From Hymenobacter lapidiphilus (GTDB lineage Bacteria > Bacteroidota > Bacteroidia > Cytophagales > Hymenobacteraceae): a stretch of DNA of 64,000 nucleotides. Numbering within the stretch: the first letter of the stretch is position 1; every line of letters starts with the position of its first letter. The position numbers were made by a program, and so were the translations under genes. A model generated the notes under the pieces. It saw only the letters and a list, made by a program, of their open reading frames with translations, made no database searches and was not told the origin of the DNA. The stretch covers positions 102,620 to 166,619 of the forward strand of contig NZ_JABKAU010000005.1 in assembly GCF_013377885.1 (NCBI RefSeq), read 5' to 3'. Shown in pieces: positions 41,754 through 50,007 of the stretch.

Positions 41754-42563
41754 ATGATCTTTTCTGATTCCCACGCCCACGTCTATTCTCCCCAACTCAA
41801 ACCCGATCAGGAGGAACTGCTGCAGCGGGCCTACGAGGGCGGCGTGGAAACCATTTTCATGCCCAACATCGACCACGAAAGCATTGATGCCATGCTGGAA
41901 GTGGAAGCAAAATACCCCACCCAGTGCTTCGCCATGATGGGCCTGCACCCCTGCCACGTAACGCGCAACCTGGAGCGCGAGCTGTACGAGGTGGAGGACT
42001 GGCTGAGCCGCCGGCCGTTTGCGGCGGTGGGCGAGTGCGGCATCGATTTACACTGGGATAAAACGCTGCTGGCCGAGCAGCAGGAGGCGCTGCGGGTGCA
42101 GGTGGCGCTGGCCAAAAAGCACCGGCTGCCCCTGGTGCTGCACACCCGCGAGGCCTTCCGCGAAACCGCCGACATCATTACCCAGGCCCAGGACGGTACG
42201 CTGCGGGGCGTATTCCACTGCTTTTCGGGCACGCCGGCCGAGGCCGAGGAAGTCATCCAACTCGGCTTCAAGCTGGGTATCGGGGGCGTGGCGACGTTCA
42301 AAAACGGTGGGCTCGACAAGGTGCTGCCCGGCGTGGGGCTGGCGCACCTGCTGCTCGAAACCGACTGCCCCTACCTGGCCCCCGTGCCCTACCGCGGCAA
42401 GCGCAACGAGCCCGCCTACGTGCCCCTGGTGGCCCGCCGCGTGGCCGAGCTGCTCGGTGTATCGGTAGAGGAAGTAGCCGAAGCCACCACCCGCAACACA
42501 CTGGCGCTGTTTGGCGAAAACCAGAACGACGTAGGGGCGGGGCTTGTCCCCGCCCGCCGTTGA
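41754..42563 (+). CDS. tatD: TatD-family metal-dependent DNase
   Basis: 269 residues from the ATG at 41754. TIM-barrel hydrolase with metal ligands H7 and H9 (FSDSHAHVY), Glu in 'AVGECGIDLHWD', His in 'LVLHTREAF' and 'VFHCFSGTPAEAEE', and Asp in 'LLETDCPYLAPVPYRGKRNEP'. It is a 3'-5' exonuclease/deoxyribonuclease of DNA repair or quality control. The final residues, from about D-V-G-A-G-L-V-P-A-R-R, are translated from a REPIN arm that also supplies the TGA stop, so the original C-terminus was probably at or near 'FGENQN'. Confidence 0.93.
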   Translation: MIFSDSHAHVYSPQLKPDQEELLQRAYEGGVETIFMPNIDHESIDAMLEVEAKYPTQCFAMMGLHPCHVTRNLERELYEVEDWLSRRPFAAVGECGIDLHWDKTLLAEQQEALRVQVALAKKHRLPLVLHTREAFRETADIITQAQDGTLRGVFHCFSGTPAEAEEVIQLGFKLGIGGVATFKNGGLDKVLPGVGLAHLLLETDCPYLAPVPYRGKRNEPAYVPLVARRVAELLGVSVEEVAEATTRNTLALFGENQNDVGAGLVPARR

Positions 42564-42790
42564 ACGGTACTGCCAGAACGGTAACGCGGGAACGTTGTAG
42601 GGGCGGGGCTTAGCTGCGCTGTCCTTCGGTTGTCCCCGCCCGCCGTTGAACGGTACTGCCAGAACGGTAACGCGGGAACGTTGTAGGGGCGGGGCTTGTC
42701 CCCGCCCGCCGTTAAACGATTCCCGTTAAACGATTCCCGTTGTTGCGGCGCGAACGGCGGGCGGGGACAAGCCCCGCCCCTACAACGTGC
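42528..42790. repeat. REPIN-like GC-rich palindrome, copy 4 (three left arms, one right arm)
   Basis: A short left arm (inside the tatD 3' end), a long left arm and another short left arm, then one right arm ending CCCCTACAACGTGCT. The block GAACGGTACTGCCAGAACGG with GTAACGCGGGAACGTTGTAG occurs twice, so part of the element was duplicated in tandem. Spacer units AAACGATTCCCGTT repeat with a 14-nt phase. Confidence 0.9.
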
Positions 42791-42856
42791 TTATAGCGCC
42801 GTACTGGCCGCATCGTTCCCTTCCCCTCACCTCCCACCTTCCCACCCCATCACTCC

Positions 42857-43885
42857 TTGGAAACCTCCATTCTTGTCATCTACACCGGCGGGACGGCCGG
42901 CATGGCGTACAACAAGCGCGGCGAGCTGGTGCCGATGAACTTTGAGCACATAAGGCGCAAGATGCCCGAGCTGCGACAGCTGAACATGACGGTGGAGGTA
43001 ACCAACCTGGGCGAGCCGATTGATTCGAGCAACGTAACCACCGACGACTGGCTGCGCATGGCCGCCCTCATTGCCGAAAAATACGACCAGTACGACGGCT
43101 TTGTGGTGCTGCACGGCACCGATACCATGGCTTACTCGGCGGCGGCCCTCAGCTTTCTGCTCGAAAACCTGGGCAAAACGGTGGTGTTTACCGGGGCCCA
43201 GGTGCCCGTGGGCGGCATCCGGACGGATGCGCGCCGCAACCTGGTAACAGCGCTGGAAATGGCCGCCGCCCGCCACCCCGTAGGCAACACGGTGCGGGTG
43301 CCCGAGGTGTGCCTGTTTTTCAACGACCTGCTGATTCGGGGCAACCGGGCCAAGAAGGTGGAAAGCCAGCAGTACGATGCTTTCCGCAGCGAAAACTACT
43401 CGCCCCTGGCCCAGGCCGGCATCGAGCTCACGTTTCACGACCGGCACATCCGGCTGCTGCCCGCCGGCCCGCTGCGCGCCCACCAGCGCCTCGACGAGCG
43501 GGTGGCCCTCATCCGGCTGTTTCCGGGCCTGAGCGAGCGGGTGCTGCGGGCCCAGCTGGAGCTGGACGACTTGCGCGGCTGCGTGCTTGAAACCTACGGC
43601 TCGGGCAACGCGCCCACCACCCCCTGGTTCCTTAACTGCCTGCGCGAGGCCTCCGACCGGGGCGTGGTGCTCTTCAATGTAAGTCAGTGCGAGGAGGGCC
43701 GGGTGCTGCAGGGCCGCTACGAAACCAGCGCCTACCTCTCCGACCTCGGCATTGTGGGCGGCGACGATATTACGGTGGAGGCCGCCATCACCAAACTCAT
43801 GTTCGTGCTCGGCCTGGAACTGGGCCCGGCTCAGGCCCGCCGCCTGATGGCCCAGGACCTGCGCGGCGAAATAACGCTGCTCTAG
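42857..43885 (+). CDS. ansA: L-asparaginase, type I (cytosolic)
   Basis: 342 residues with a TTG start at 42857 (TTG GAA ACC TCC ATT CTT). It hydrolyses asparagine to aspartate and ammonia. Two active-site Thr motifs are present: 'LVIYTGGTAGMAY' and 'DGFVVLHGTDTMAYSAAALSF'; 'FTGAQVPVGGIRTDARRNL' is also conserved. There is no signal peptide, so it is the cytosolic low-affinity type. It starts 66 bp after a REPIN. Confidence 0.94.
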   Translation: METSILVIYTGGTAGMAYNKRGELVPMNFEHIRRKMPELRQLNMTVEVTNLGEPIDSSNVTTDDWLRMAALIAEKYDQYDGFVVLHGTDTMAYSAAALSFLLENLGKTVVFTGAQVPVGGIRTDARRNLVTALEMAAARHPVGNTVRVPEVCLFFNDLLIRGNRAKKVESQQYDAFRSENYSPLAQAGIELTFHDRHIRLLPAGPLRAHQRLDERVALIRLFPGLSERVLRAQLELDDLRGCVLETYGSGNAPTTPWFLNCLREASDRGVVLFNVSQCEEGRVLQGRYETSAYLSDLGIVGGDDITVEAAITKLMFVLGLELGPAQARRLMAQDLRGEITLL

Positions 43886-43904
43886 CGCCACCAGAACAGC
43901 AACG

Positions 43905-44275
43905 ACAGCACATTGTAGGGGCGGGGCTTGTCCCCGCCCGCCGTTCGCGCCGCAACAACGGTAACCGTTCAATGGTAACCGTTTAACGGCGGGCGGGGAC
44001 AAGCCCCGCCCCTACATCGTTCGAATATTACGTGTAAACCCCCGCCCGCCGTTCGCGCCGCAACAACGGTAACCGTTCAATGGTAACCGACAACGGTAAC
44101 CGTTTAACGGCGGGCGGGGACAACCGAAGGACAGCGCAGCTAAGCCCCGCCCCTACATCGTTCGAATATTGCGTGTAAACCCCCGCCCGACGTTCGCGCC
44201 GCTGCAACGGTAACTGTTCACCGGAAATCGTTCAACGGCGGGCGCAGCTAAGCCCTGCCCCTACAACGTGCTGTC
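43905..44275. repeat. Tandemly triplicated REPIN-like block upstream of tRNA-Ser, copy 5
   Basis: Three palindrome units in a row. 'TCGAATATT' marks the joins at 44021 and 44162, giving a period of 141 bp. The second and third units have lost the outer part of the left arm (they begin AACCCCCGCCCG). Right arms are short, long and truncated in turn. Spacer units AACGGTAACCGTT are perfect 13-mer palindromes. No gene is seen in this 495-bp gap between ansA and the tRNA. Confidence 0.9.
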
Positions 44276-44381
44276 GTTGCCGTTCTGTCGTTCCGACGGC
44301 TGTATCTACCCACCTAAAGCGGCCGGCGCTTGCGTTTCCGGAAAATCGGGTGTTATTTTGCGCCACCAAACCGCATCACCC

Positions 44382-44468
44382 AGAGGGGTGTCCGAGTGGT
44401 TGAAGGAGCACGCCTGGAAAGTGTGTATGGGTGCAAGCTCATCGTGGGTTCGAATCCCATCCCCTCTA
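44382..44468 (+). tRNA. tRNA-Ser, anticodon GGA
   Basis: An 87-nt cloverleaf: acceptor AGAGGGG (44382-44388) with CCCCTCT (44461-44467), anticodon stem CACGC/GTGTG around CT-GGA-AA, a long variable arm (class II, as expected for Ser), T-loop GTGGGTTCGAATCCCAT. It reads UCC and UCU. CCA is not encoded. A strong terminator follows immediately. Confidence 0.96.
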
Positions 44469-44469
44469 C

Positions 44470-44506
44470 AAAAAGCCCCGTTTCTGCTTCAGAAACGGGG
44501 CTTTTT
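44470..44506 (+). terminator. Terminator of tRNA-Ser
   Basis: AAAAAGCCCCGTTTCTG pairs perfectly (17 bp) with CAGAAACGGGGCTTTTT around a CTT loop. It lies 2 bp after the tRNA. Confidence 0.9.
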
Positions 44507-44580
44507 ATTTTTCGGGGTACGTGTGCGGGTCTTGGAGCTATGCTGCAAGGCGGCTGCTTTAGCAGCCGGGTTATGTTGAA

Positions 44581-45003
44581 TTACCAATTGGGATTATGAA
44601 CCACGCACACCAGCTCGCTGGCCAGTTTGTCGACGTGACGGGGGCCAATCCAGACCAACGCAATAGTGCATTCATTTCCATTTGGGCCTCGTACGAAGGT
44701 TGGCTCCTGGTTGGCAATGTTTCCCGCATTGTCTTTTAGAAGCTTATCGTATTCATCCTTGACTTGCTTTAATCCGTTCGGGCCGCGCTTGATCTTGATG
44801 TTAGGCACCAAGGCATTGGTTAGCTCGCGTGTGGTATCTTCCTTGGTTAGCCGGATTGTCAGGCCATCGTCGGGGGAGGCGAAGAGGGCCTCCGAGTCGC
44901 TGGGCTGCTGCGGCTGCCCGAGTAGGCGGGTGTAGAACTGCACCAGCTTCTCCCACTGCTCGGCTGGAACGATGGTTTCGATGGCGTTGGACTCGTCGGT
45001 CAT
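44581..45003 (-). CDS. VOC-like small protein with C-terminal HNPNW motif, paralogue 1
   Basis: 140 residues. 'EQWEKLVQFYTRLLGQPQQP' resembles the start of a glyoxalase/VOC half-domain (W-x3-V-x-F-Y-x2-L-L-G). Then 'DDGLTIRLTKED', 'NIKIKRGPNGLKQVKDEYDKLL' and the end 'LVCVVHNPNW'. A related protein is encoded at 53115-53585 (W-L-K-I-V-D-F-Y-K-S-L-L-A and L-G-L-I-H-N-P-N-W at the same places). The upstream DNA is markedly AT-rich. The metal-binding residues of true VOC enzymes are not obvious. Function unknown. Confidence 0.65.
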   Translation of the reverse strand: MTDESNAIETIVPAEQWEKLVQFYTRLLGQPQQPSDSEALFASPDDGLTIRLTKEDTTRELTNALVPNIKIKRGPNGLKQVKDEYDKLLKDNAGNIANQEPTFVRGPNGNECTIALVWIGPRHVDKLASELVCVVHNPNW

Positions 45004-45097
45004 AGCTAATGGGGGTAAGTGGATGATAAAACAATATATATAAAAAGTATAATAATAACTAGTCTATTTCAACCCGCCTGTATTACCCCAAATCGTG
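45004..45097. promoter_or_regulatory. AT-rich promoter region of the HNPNW gene 1
   Basis: AACAATATATATAAAAAGTA and ATAATAATAACTAGTC lie directly upstream of the minus-strand gene, in strong contrast to the GC-rich surroundings. No exact promoter consensus was picked. Confidence 0.45.
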
Positions 45098-45375
45098 GAG
45101 GGCGCTGTAGGGGCGGGGCTTAGCTGCGCTGTCCTTCGGTTGTCCCCGCCCGCCGTTCGCGCCGCTGCAACCGTTGGCGTGCGTGTTGTTCCCACATTAC
45201 CGTTCCCACGTCACCGTTCCCACGTCACCGTTCCCACGTCACCGTTCCCACGTCACCGTTCCCACGTCACCGTTTCCACGTCACCGTTTCCACGTCACCG
45301 TTTCCACGTCACCGTTGTCACGTCACCGTTCAACGGCGGGCGGGGACAAGCCCCGCCCCTACAGCGCCCTCCGCG
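45098..45375. repeat. REPIN-like palindrome with expanded 14-nt tandem array, copy 6
   Basis: A long left arm (flank GGAGGGCGCTGTAGGGG) and short right arm (flank CCCCTACAGCGCCCTCC) enclose ten 14-nt units at 45188-45327. These are five exact GTTCCCACGTCACC, three GTTTCCACGTCACC, and one variant at each end (GTTCCCACATTACC, GTTGTCACGTCACC). The array replaces the usual short spacer. No gene is seen in this gap. Confidence 0.9.
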
Positions 45376-45402
45376 TTGGCGTTTCCGTGTTGGGGTTCCT
45401 AC

Positions 45403-46005
45403 TTAGTAGCCCACATCGAAGCGGCCTTCTGTTGCGCTGATTTGCTGGCCGGTGGCGGCCCGGCCAACGAATTCGAAGGTGCCGGACACTACGCGGGCCA
45501 CGGTGTCGAAGCGGGTGATGGTGAGCTGGCCGGGGGCGGAGGGGCCGGTGTAGTAGACGGTGTGGGTGCTGGTGTTGCTGGGGTCGGTGTAGCTATTGAA
45601 GAGGGCGTGGGCAGGGTAGGGGCCGCCGGAACCGGGCGTGAAGGACTGGTTGAGGGCAATGGGGCCGACGCCGCGCAGGTTGGGCACGTACAGGTCGACA
45701 TCTGATACAGCGTTGGGATAGGAGGCATCGATGCGGCGCACGAGCGAGAGCGAGAAGCGGTAGCCGGGGGTGTTATCGGTGCGACGGTCGACGCTGACGT
45801 AGAGCTTTTTGGGGCCGAAAAGGACTTGGGCGGGCTTCCAGACGGTGCCATCTATGCGGCAGCCTCCCTCGTTGAGGCCCTGCTGGGTGGCGGGCGGCAG
45901 CTGCTCTTGGGGGGCCGAGTCGTCGGAGTTGAACAGGCAGCCGGGCAGGGCCAGCAGCAGGCTGCCCGCGAGCAGCAGGCGGGCGGAAGTGGGGTAGGAG
46001 CGCAT
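45403..46005 (-). CDS. Lipoprotein, DUF6252-like
   Basis: 200 residues from the ATG at 46003-46005. Lipoprotein signal 'RLLLAGSLLLALPGCLFNSDD' with lipobox L-P-G-C. The mature domain opens 'GGCRIDGTVWKPAQVLFGPKKLYVSVDRRTD' and closes 'RVVSGTFEFVGRAATGQQISATEGRFDVGY'. The G-T-F-x-F...G-x-F-D-V pattern is typical of Bacteroidota DUF6252-type surface or periplasmic lipoproteins. Function unknown. It is on the same strand as the restriction-modification gene, 88 bp after it. Confidence 0.7.
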   Translation of the reverse strand: MRSYPTSARLLLAGSLLLALPGCLFNSDDSAPQEQLPPATQQGLNEGGCRIDGTVWKPAQVLFGPKKLYVSVDRRTDNTPGYRFSLSLVRRIDASYPNAVSDVDLYVPNLRGVGPIALNQSFTPGSGGPYPAHALFNSYTDPSNTSTHTVYYTGPSAPGQLTITRFDTVARVVSGTFEFVGRAATGQQISATEGRFDVGY

Positions 46006-46092
46006 AGGGAAAGGGAGTAAAGCCAAGAGCGGCCAGGAGCGGCTACTACCGCCCCGGCCACGATGAACTACAGCGGGCAAACGGGCCCCGCG

Positions 46093-49000
46093 CTACCCGG
46101 CATACAGCCCGTCGTCGGTTTCGCGTAGCAGGCTGAGGGCCACCAGCGTAGCCAGCAGCGGCTGCACCTTGGCGGCGGGGGTGCGCCGGAAGCGGGCCGC
46201 GACCTGGGCAGCGCTCAAGGGCTGGCCGGCCTGCTGCACGGCGTCGCGGAGGGCCTGCATTTGCTGGGCCAGCTCGGTGGGCCAGGGTTGCGGACCGGTG
46301 GCAGCCGTGGCGGCGGTGGCGCGGGCGGCGGCGGCCGGCAGCGTCAGGGCCTGCTGCTGCAGCTCGGGGGCCTGGTAGGCGGGGCGCAGGTAGCGGACGT
46401 GGCCGGCGCTTTCTTCCTGGGCGCGGGCGTGGTTGAGGGCCACGAGGCGGGCCAGGATGTCGGCTTCGGGCAGGGTGGCGGGCCAGTGGTAGGCGGCGGC
46501 TACGGCGGCATCGAGCTGCTGGTGCAGGCTGAGCACGACGGAGGCCAGGCCCTGCTGGTTGATGAGCTGCTCTTTGGCCGTGGCCAGGGGCTGGTCGGCG
46601 CGCAGCTTCTCCACCACGTTGTAGAGGTCGGTGAGCGTGAGGGTGGGGTGCTGGGCCTGCTGGCGCTTGCGGTGGGCGTCGAGCTGTTCGGCCAGCGCCC
46701 GGATGCCCGCCTGCTGCTCGGCCGTGGCCTCGGGGAAGGGGAACGGGTCGAAACAACGGGAGTTATTATATCTAGGCGTATTACCACCTAAATCACCCCC
46801 AGCTGCAAGTGCCCAAACTATGTGCAGTCGGCTAGATAGAATACCTAGATTATAGGCATCATCAGATGCAAAAGCAATTAGTGCATCATCAGGCAAAATA
46901 TCTCCTGATAGAAATTGAAAAACTCGATGCTTAGCTGTAGCAGGTGTTGCAATGAATCTAGCAAGCCCTGCGAGAGCAGGGCGGAAACTTCCGCGTGCCT
47001 CTCCAAAAATCCACCACCTCTCTCTGTATGAAGCGCGATTATTTTGGTCTCTTTCGGGCTTCACTGTCTGAAGAATGTGCTGGTATACAGAAGGGTATTT
47101 GGTAAGTACCTCGTCCGAGGTTAGACCAAACAAATCAATGACCATAACACCACGCGGAATATCTGTTAAGTCCCTTCCATTTCGATATGGGCGAATATGC
47201 TGTTCTAACCCTAATGCAGCACCAGAACCTAATTTCAGAGCAATTTCGGGTGTCACAATAAATCCAGCACCTAATAGCTGTACTCCTCTATTTCCTAAGC
47301 CTTTATTTGCTTTCAAAGACTGAGCACTGTCTAAAGCGGCTCCGATTGTCAAATCAGATTGAATACTTCCTTGAGTCTCTGTAAAAGAGACTTCAGCAGC
47401 TTCATCTCCTTCTGGTACAGATTCATTCTGCACAACCAGCAAACGACCAGCATTAATAGAAGCTGACGGTTCGGCAACTGTCATTGCTATTCTCACTGCC
47501 GCACCGCCGCCGCCCTCAACCCAAGGGTGGTCGGGGACAACGAATGTTAGTGTGAGTGGTGGCTTCTCACCGTCTATAAAGGGCTGCATCACCCGCCGGT
47601 TAAAGGTCTGTTTGATGCTGTTCGTGGTGATAAAGCCAAACCGCTCTACTTCGCCCTTTTGCGCAACTACGGCAGCATTGTACCACCAGTACATAACAAG
47701 GTCAGCCGACTCAGGCACCTTGCCTTTATAAGCCTTACGCAACGCTTCGGCATAACCATCTCCCAAAGCCTCCCGCATGTACTTATTACCAATAAAAGGC
47801 GGGTTGCCCACGATGAAATCGGCCTGGGGCCACTCGGCGGGGCGGGGGTTGGGGTAGTCGAGCACGGGCGTGCGGGCGGTTTCGTCGGGCACGGGCTGGC
47901 CGGTGGCGGGGTGCAGGCGGGTGCTGCCGTCCCAGCGCGTTACGGGCTGGCCCTGGGCATCGAGGCGGGGCACGGGCGGGTCGTGCTGCAGGGCGGCATC
48001 CTGCTGGCGGATGTTCTGGTACTCATCGAGCAGGGGCTCGCGCAGCTCGGAGGGGCCGTAGGTGCGCAGGTGCCATTGCAGGTATCCTATTCGCAGCACC
48101 ACGTCGGCAATGGCGGCGGCGCGCGGGTTCAGCTCCAGGCCCAGCAGCTGGTGGGGGCTCACGGTGGTGCCGCCCCCCAGCTCCAGCAAACCCGTTTGGC
48201 CGTAGCTGTTGATGGCGGCCAGCACCTCGCCTTCGAGCCGCTTGAGGTGTTCGAGCGTGACGTACAGAAAATTGCCCGAGCCGCAGGCCGGGTCGAGGAT
48301 GCGCAGGCTGGTGAGGCGCGTGAGGAAGCGCACCAGCTCGGCGCGGGCCTCTTTTTCCTGGCCTTCGGCGAGGCGGCGGGCGGCGGCGGCCTGGGCGGCG
48401 CTCCACTCGCGGCGCAGCGGCTCGAGCACCGTGGGCAGCACCAGCCGCTCGACGTAGCGGCGGGGCGTGTAGTGGGCCCCCAGGCTGTGGCGCTCCCGGG
48501 GGTCGAGGGCGCGCTCCAGCAGGGTGCCAAAAATGGCGGGCTCCACCTCCGTCCAGTCGGCGCGGGCCGATTGCAGCAGCAGCTCGGCCTGGGCCGCGCT
48601 CAGGGGCAGCGTGGTGGCCTCATGAAACAGCCGGCCGTTGAAGCGGCGCAGGCGGGCCTTGAGGTCGGAGGAGTAGCCGCCGGCGTCCATAGTGCGCCAC
48701 AGGTTGCCCAGCGCGTCGGGCAGAAACTCCAGCAGCTCGGGGCTGCCGTAGGCCTCCAGCATGCCGGTAAAGCTGCGCTTGGGTATCAGGCCGGTATCCT
48801 CGGAAAACATGGTAAACAGGCAGCGCATCAGAAACTGGGCCACCACCTCGGGCGCGTGCCCGGCCTGCTCCAGCTGCCCCGACAGCTTGGCCAGGTGGCC
48901 GGCCAGCTCGCGCGTTACGCGGGCGGCGCGGCGGCTGGCGTCCAGCTCGCGGGGCGTTTGCCAGAGCTGGCGCAGCATGGCGCGGGTGCTTTCGTCGGCC

Positions 49001-49587
49001 AGCGCGGCCAGCGGCAGCCGGAACCGGGTTTGGTCGGGAAACGGCACAAACGAGTCGCCCACGCCGGCAAAGTTGCTGTACACATCGAGGCAGTAGCCCA
49101 CGTCGGCCACCAGCACGAACAGGGGCCGGGGCTCGTCGGGGGGCAAAGCGCGCACGTAGCCGAGGGCCTGCTGGCGGGCGGCCTGCATCATTTCGGCCCA
49201 TTTGGCGGTGCCGCGCACGGCGTGGCCCTTGCGGCGGCGGGCGGGCTCCAGGCCCAGCTCGGCCCGCTGCTGCTTCAGCTGCTGGTCGGGCGTGTCGGTG
49301 CCCTGCTTGGTTTCGAGCACGAAGCAGCCGCGCTTGTACAAATCGATGCGGCCGGTGCTGGTTTTGGGGCCGCCGCCGGTGCTGCCGCCGCCGCCGGTGC
49401 TGCTGCCGCCGCCGGGGAATTGCACGGCCCGTTCCAGCACGTAGGCATCCTGGGCGGGGTCGTCGGTGGTCGGGTCGGGGCGGGGTACGCCCAGCAGGTC
49501 GCAGAGGTCTTGCAGAAACAGGCCGTAGTTGGCGCGCTCCGCACCGCCGGCTGGCTTCCAGCGGGCTTCAAATTCGGGGTAAGTCAC
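46093..49587 (-). CDS. Single-chain type IIL (MmeI-like) restriction-modification enzyme
   Basis: 1164 residues, GTG start. Domain order fits MmeI-type enzymes. An N-terminal nuclease with D82...E92-x-K94 (GRIDLYKRGCFVLETKQG) follows a Gly/Ser-rich stretch (59-75). A helical spacer leads to an N6-adenine methyltransferase with motif I 'ILDPACGSGNFLY' near 431 and motif IV 'IVGNPPFIGNKYM' near 594 (N-P-P-F). A target-recognition domain of about 600-945 and a helical C-terminus complete it. One chain would both methylate and cut DNA. The stretch 46750-47800, covering the recognition domain, is visibly AT-richer than both sides, a sign of recombinational swapping. No other defence gene is adjacent. 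Confidence 0.85.
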   Translation of the reverse strand: MTYPEFEARWKPAGGAERANYGLFLQDLCDLLGVPRPDPTTDDPAQDAYVLERAVQFPGGGSSTGGGGSTGGGPKTSTGRIDLYKRGCFVLETKQGTDTPDQQLKQQRAELGLEPARRRKGHAVRGTAKWAEMMQAARQQALGYVRALPPDEPRPLFVLVADVGYCLDVYSNFAGVGDSFVPFPDQTRFRLPLAALADESTRAMLRQLWQTPRELDASRRAARVTRELAGHLAKLSGQLEQAGHAPEVVAQFLMRCLFTMFSEDTGLIPKRSFTGMLEAYGSPELLEFLPDALGNLWRTMDAGGYSSDLKARLRRFNGRLFHEATTLPLSAAQAELLLQSARADWTEVEPAIFGTLLERALDPRERHSLGAHYTPRRYVERLVLPTVLEPLRREWSAAQAAAARRLAEGQEKEARAELVRFLTRLTSLRILDPACGSGNFLYVTLEHLKRLEGEVLAAINSYGQTGLLELGGGTTVSPHQLLGLELNPRAAAIADVVLRIGYLQWHLRTYGPSELREPLLDEYQNIRQQDAALQHDPPVPRLDAQGQPVTRWDGSTRLHPATGQPVPDETARTPVLDYPNPRPAEWPQADFIVGNPPFIGNKYMREALGDGYAEALRKAYKGKVPESADLVMYWWYNAAVVAQKGEVERFGFITTNSIKQTFNRRVMQPFIDGEKPPLTLTFVVPDHPWVEGGGGAAVRIAMTVAEPSASINAGRLLVVQNESVPEGDEAAEVSFTETQGSIQSDLTIGAALDSAQSLKANKGLGNRGVQLLGAGFIVTPEIALKLGSGAALGLEQHIRPYRNGRDLTDIPRGVMVIDLFGLTSDEVLTKYPSVYQHILQTVKPERDQNNRASYRERWWIFGEARGSFRPALAGLARFIATPATAKHRVFQFLSGDILPDDALIAFASDDAYNLGILSSRLHIVWALAAGGDLGGNTPRYNNSRCFDPFPFPEATAEQQAGIRALAEQLDAHRKRQQAQHPTLTLTDLYNVVEKLRADQPLATAKEQLINQQGLASVVLSLHQQLDAAVAAAYHWPATLPEADILARLVALNHARAQEESAGHVRYLRPAYQAPELQQQALTLPAAAARATAATAATGPQPWPTELAQQMQALRDAVQQAGQPLSAAQVAARFRRTPAAKVQPLLATLVALSLLRETDDGLYAG

Positions 49588-49686
49588 GAGGGAGGTAGGA
49601 TAACAGGATAATGGGGCGGGGAAGATAGGGAGCTATGTTGTTATTTATCGGGAACGGGGGAACGGATGGACGGAAACGGAAACGAT

Positions 49687-49915
49687 AGCACGGTGTAGGG
49701 GCGGGGCTTGTCCCCGCCCGCCATTGACCGGTTCCCATTGACCGGTTCCCATTGACCGGTTCCCATTGACCGGTTCCCATTGACCGGTTCCCATTGACCG
49801 GTTCCCATTGACCGGTTCCCATTGACCGGTTCCCATTGACCGGTTCCCATTGAACGATTACCGTTGCAGCGGCGCGAACGGCGGGCGGGGACAAGCCCCG
49901 CCCCTACGTCGTGCT
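49687..49915. repeat. REPIN-like palindrome with expanded 14-nt tandem array, copy 7 (5' of the RAYT gene)
   Basis: Short left arm (AGCACGGTGTAGGGGCGGGG...) and short right arm (...CCCCTACGTCGTGCT). Between them are nine identical units CATTGACCGGTTCC (49722-49847) and one diverged unit (to 49861). The array is exact, so the expansion is recent. It ends 92 bp before the RAYT start codon. Further loose 14-nt units continue at about 49911-49965. Confidence 0.92.
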
Positions 49916-50007
49916 ATCGTTTCCATTCCGGCAGTACCGTTGCCGTTCCTGCGTTGCCGTTTATTTAAATTGAGGGGTATTCTGTATACTTATTCGATAG
50001 TAAAGCT

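Noticed and set aside
44268..44599. Two plus-strand open frames of 89-103 residues covering the tRNA
   Set aside because: They run through the tRNA-Ser and its terminator and have no independent support.
45188..45327. CRISPR array
   Set aside because: Units are 14 nt with no unique spacers, and no cas gene is near.
46093..49587. Methyltransferase of a multi-gene defence system (BREX or DISARM)
   Set aside because: No helicase, phosphatase, PglZ or other partner gene on either side; an N-terminal D...E-x-K nuclease motif fits a self-contained MmeI-like enzyme.
47659..49611. A 650-residue open frame on the plus strand opposite the restriction-modification gene
   Set aside because: Gly/Ala/His/Gln-rich low-complexity translation typical of the antisense of a GC-rich gene; the minus-strand frame has clear nuclease and methyltransferase motifs.
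49641..49894. Overlapping repetitive open frames (M-G-T-G-Q-W-E-P-V-N-G-N-R-S units) as a repeat protein
   Set aside because: They arise because three 14-bp units make 42 bp, a multiple of three; all three frames are open, so the array is DNA repeat, not coding.
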